This document shows, one piece after another, positions 62,405-64,000 of a DNA stretch of 64,000 nucleotides. The DNA lies in assembly GCA_035578905.1 (NCBI GenBank), contig JAQJVL010000057.1, positions 2,232,001 through 2,296,000 on the forward strand, in the 5' to 3' direction. The translations under genes were made by a program, and so were the position numbers. Below the pieces are notes generated by a model. It saw only the letters and a list, made by a program, of their open reading frames with translations, made no database searches and was not told the origin of the DNA. Source of the stretch: Stictocephala bisonia. Lineage: Eukaryota; Arthropoda; Insecta; Hemiptera; Membracidae. Within the stretch, counting starts at the first letter, position 1; every line of letters starts with the position of its first letter.

Positions 62405-62850
62405 ACGTTGATGAAAACGGCAGAAACCTTACCGACTGGGTTGAAATTAATAACCTTTTCCTGATCTTTAATGCTAAAGATTCAGCCACATTTTATTCAG
62501 CTCGTTGGCGTCGAGGTTACTCCCCTGACTTAAGCTTCTGCTCATATGAACGATCATTAAAGCCAAAGTCAATTAGGAGGAAAGTTCTTGATGTTTTTAT
62601 CCACTCTCAACATGGGACAGTACTGGTTTCATTGGGATCCAAATTCCCATAATTCGATCTTTTCCCAGGCCTTCTATGGGATTTTAATATAGCACACTGT
62701 GAGGCCTTTACCACTAGGTTTGATAATAGCATCAGGTTCAATCCTTTTACAATAAGAAATTATGATCGTTTCACAGGTTTCGTCTCGTCCATTGTTAAAG
62801 CTTGCAAACCGAGAGGATATAGAAAGAAGTATATAACTGGATAGGTTAAG
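62405..62850 (+). pseudogene. LINE endonuclease-linker remnant
   Basis: The + strand reads WVEINNLFLIFNAKDSATFY, SARWRRGYSPDLSF, HSQHGTVLVSLG and FTGFVSSIVKACKPRGYRKK with a few breaks. DLSF and the HSQH region correspond to the Asp and His near the end of AP-type endonucleases in insect LINEs. It lies head to head with the minus-strand fragment. Confidence 0.7.
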
Positions 62851-63734
62851 GAATTAGATGCTACCAATTTACGTTGATATTTTATTGAACTTTTAGTGCC
62901 TAAACCTATGACACCCCTGAAGATGTGAAGAATCCAATAAGATAAGATAAACTGAAATCGGGCCAGCCATTAAAACGTTACGGTGAAACAAACACACTTA
63001 CTTATTGGTTGAAAATATAAAACTCCTTTTTGTTAGCAGTCGTGTAAATTCAGACACTGAGTCAACTGTCTGAAAGGTTTGTTTATCTGTGTGATTCAAC
63101 ATGTTTAAAGAAATCAGCTGCTAGCAGATTATTCTTCGGGCTAAATTCGTCCAATAGTCATTTCCTACCAATGAAATTCATATTCAGCTGTGAATTTAAA
63201 TCCCTCTCCTAAATATTATATGCTGATTCTTCATTATATCAACCTTAACAATAAATCCCTCCCGATCCCTGAAATAGGCATACAGTCTCCTGTGTGTTTT
63301 TTTTTTTTTTTTTTTTTTTTTACACCTAGAATACGCGATGTGACATATGCAGAAAGACTGGAAATAACGTAAATTTCTTTAATTGTGCTTTATTTTGTAT
63401 TAGTGTGTTGGAATTAGTGCTAAATCAATGGTCGCTATAAAAACAGAGAGTTATTTATGACTTGATAAAGACAAGCAACAAATTAAATTTCAGAGGTGAA
63501 TACGATCAGATAATTATCATTAAAAACCGTTTAAATTACTGAAAAAATCTGTTCGAAACCAAAAACTTTCATAAAAACATTTTTTTCTAAATTTAGTATG
63601 ACCGCAAACTATTTTTGTTGTGAATCGTTCATTTAATACCTTACCCTAACATGTTTAAAACGAGCATTTTCCCTAAATAATCTGCAATTTTGGGGAAGGG
63701 GGGGGGGGCTAGTGGGTCTATATAGTTTATATTT
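62851..63734. other. Intergenic DNA without a visible gene
   Basis: Contains a T run of about 23 at 63298-63320 and a G run at 63699-63708. The coding trace may continue from the LINE remnant but cannot be supported. Confidence 0.3.
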
Positions 63735-64000
63735 TCAACTTATAGGTGGGAGGTCCACGAGGTTTTGTGCGTCAGGGAGGGTGGATGAGCCACCAGGTCT
63801 AGTAAGTAGGTGTGTGGGCCTCCAAGTATTGAAAGTCAGGTTATGTAGGCGGACCAGCAAGTCTTTTGAATCAGAGTTAATGGGTGGGTCACCAACTCTT
63901 GTAAGTCAGGGTAGGTGGGTGGGTGACTAAGTCTTGTAAATCAGAGTAGGTGGGTGGGCGAACAAGTCTTGTCACTCAGGGTAAGTCGGTGGGTGACTAA
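63735..64000. repeat. Minisatellite, about 43 bp unit, runs off the window
   Basis: Degenerate units are built on GTCAGGGTAGGTGGGTGGGT and GACTAAGTCTTGTAAATCAG. They become more regular toward the right edge. Confidence 0.88.

Overview
The window is nuclear DNA of an animal, almost certainly an insect. It is AT-rich, has spliced genes with long introns, and is packed with transposons. The insect assignment rests on an ionotropic receptor (IR) gene of the arthropod chemosensory type, on piggyBac, Helitron and CR1/Jockey-like elements, and on short TTAGG-like stretches. The order cannot be fixed from sequence alone; a hemipteran is a guess.

Only two host genes are visible, both on the + strand. 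Positions 127-252 hold the last coding exon of a palmitoyl-protein thioesterase 1 gene (Ppt1) that enters from the left. Positions 9354-29832 hold a complete five-exon IR gene. Its splice phases agree at every junction and give a 601-residue protein with signal peptide, S1 lobe, M1, pore, M2, S2 lobe and M3. Its introns (1.5 to 7.2 kb) carry most of the identifiable transposons in the left half: LINEs, a Tigger/pogo-like element, a 1.4 kb TIR element ending about 20 bp before exon 3, and a tRNA-derived SINE.

The space between the two genes holds three TTAA-flanked piggyBac-type elements. One is a full-length 2.5 kb element (1859-4360) whose transposase keeps all three catalytic Asp but is split by three frameshifts. 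Two are non-autonomous, at 741-1602 and 5222-6119. A Helitron (6960-7703) follows.

The right half (about 30-64 kb) shows no host coding exon that I can recognise. It holds minisatellites at 30.2, 40.1/41.4 and 63.7 kb, two of them split by 5'-truncated LINEs. It also holds a dense nest of inverted repeats and Helitrons (38.2-45.7 kb), a roughly 960 bp (GTGTGC)n/(TG)n microsatellite at 48 kb, several LINE fragments, foldback repeats, and CpG-containing single-copy-looking blocks (34.8, 36.6, 47.1, 49.5, 51.1, 55.1 and 60.2 kb) that could be promoters or enhancers. Two Helitrons sit inside arms of inverted duplications whose other arm is empty, so their ends can be fixed to the base. I found no operon, CRISPR array or defence-like system. 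The most informative novelties are the Helitron set, the TIR element carrying a 77-codon open frame, and the transposon abutting an IR splice acceptor.
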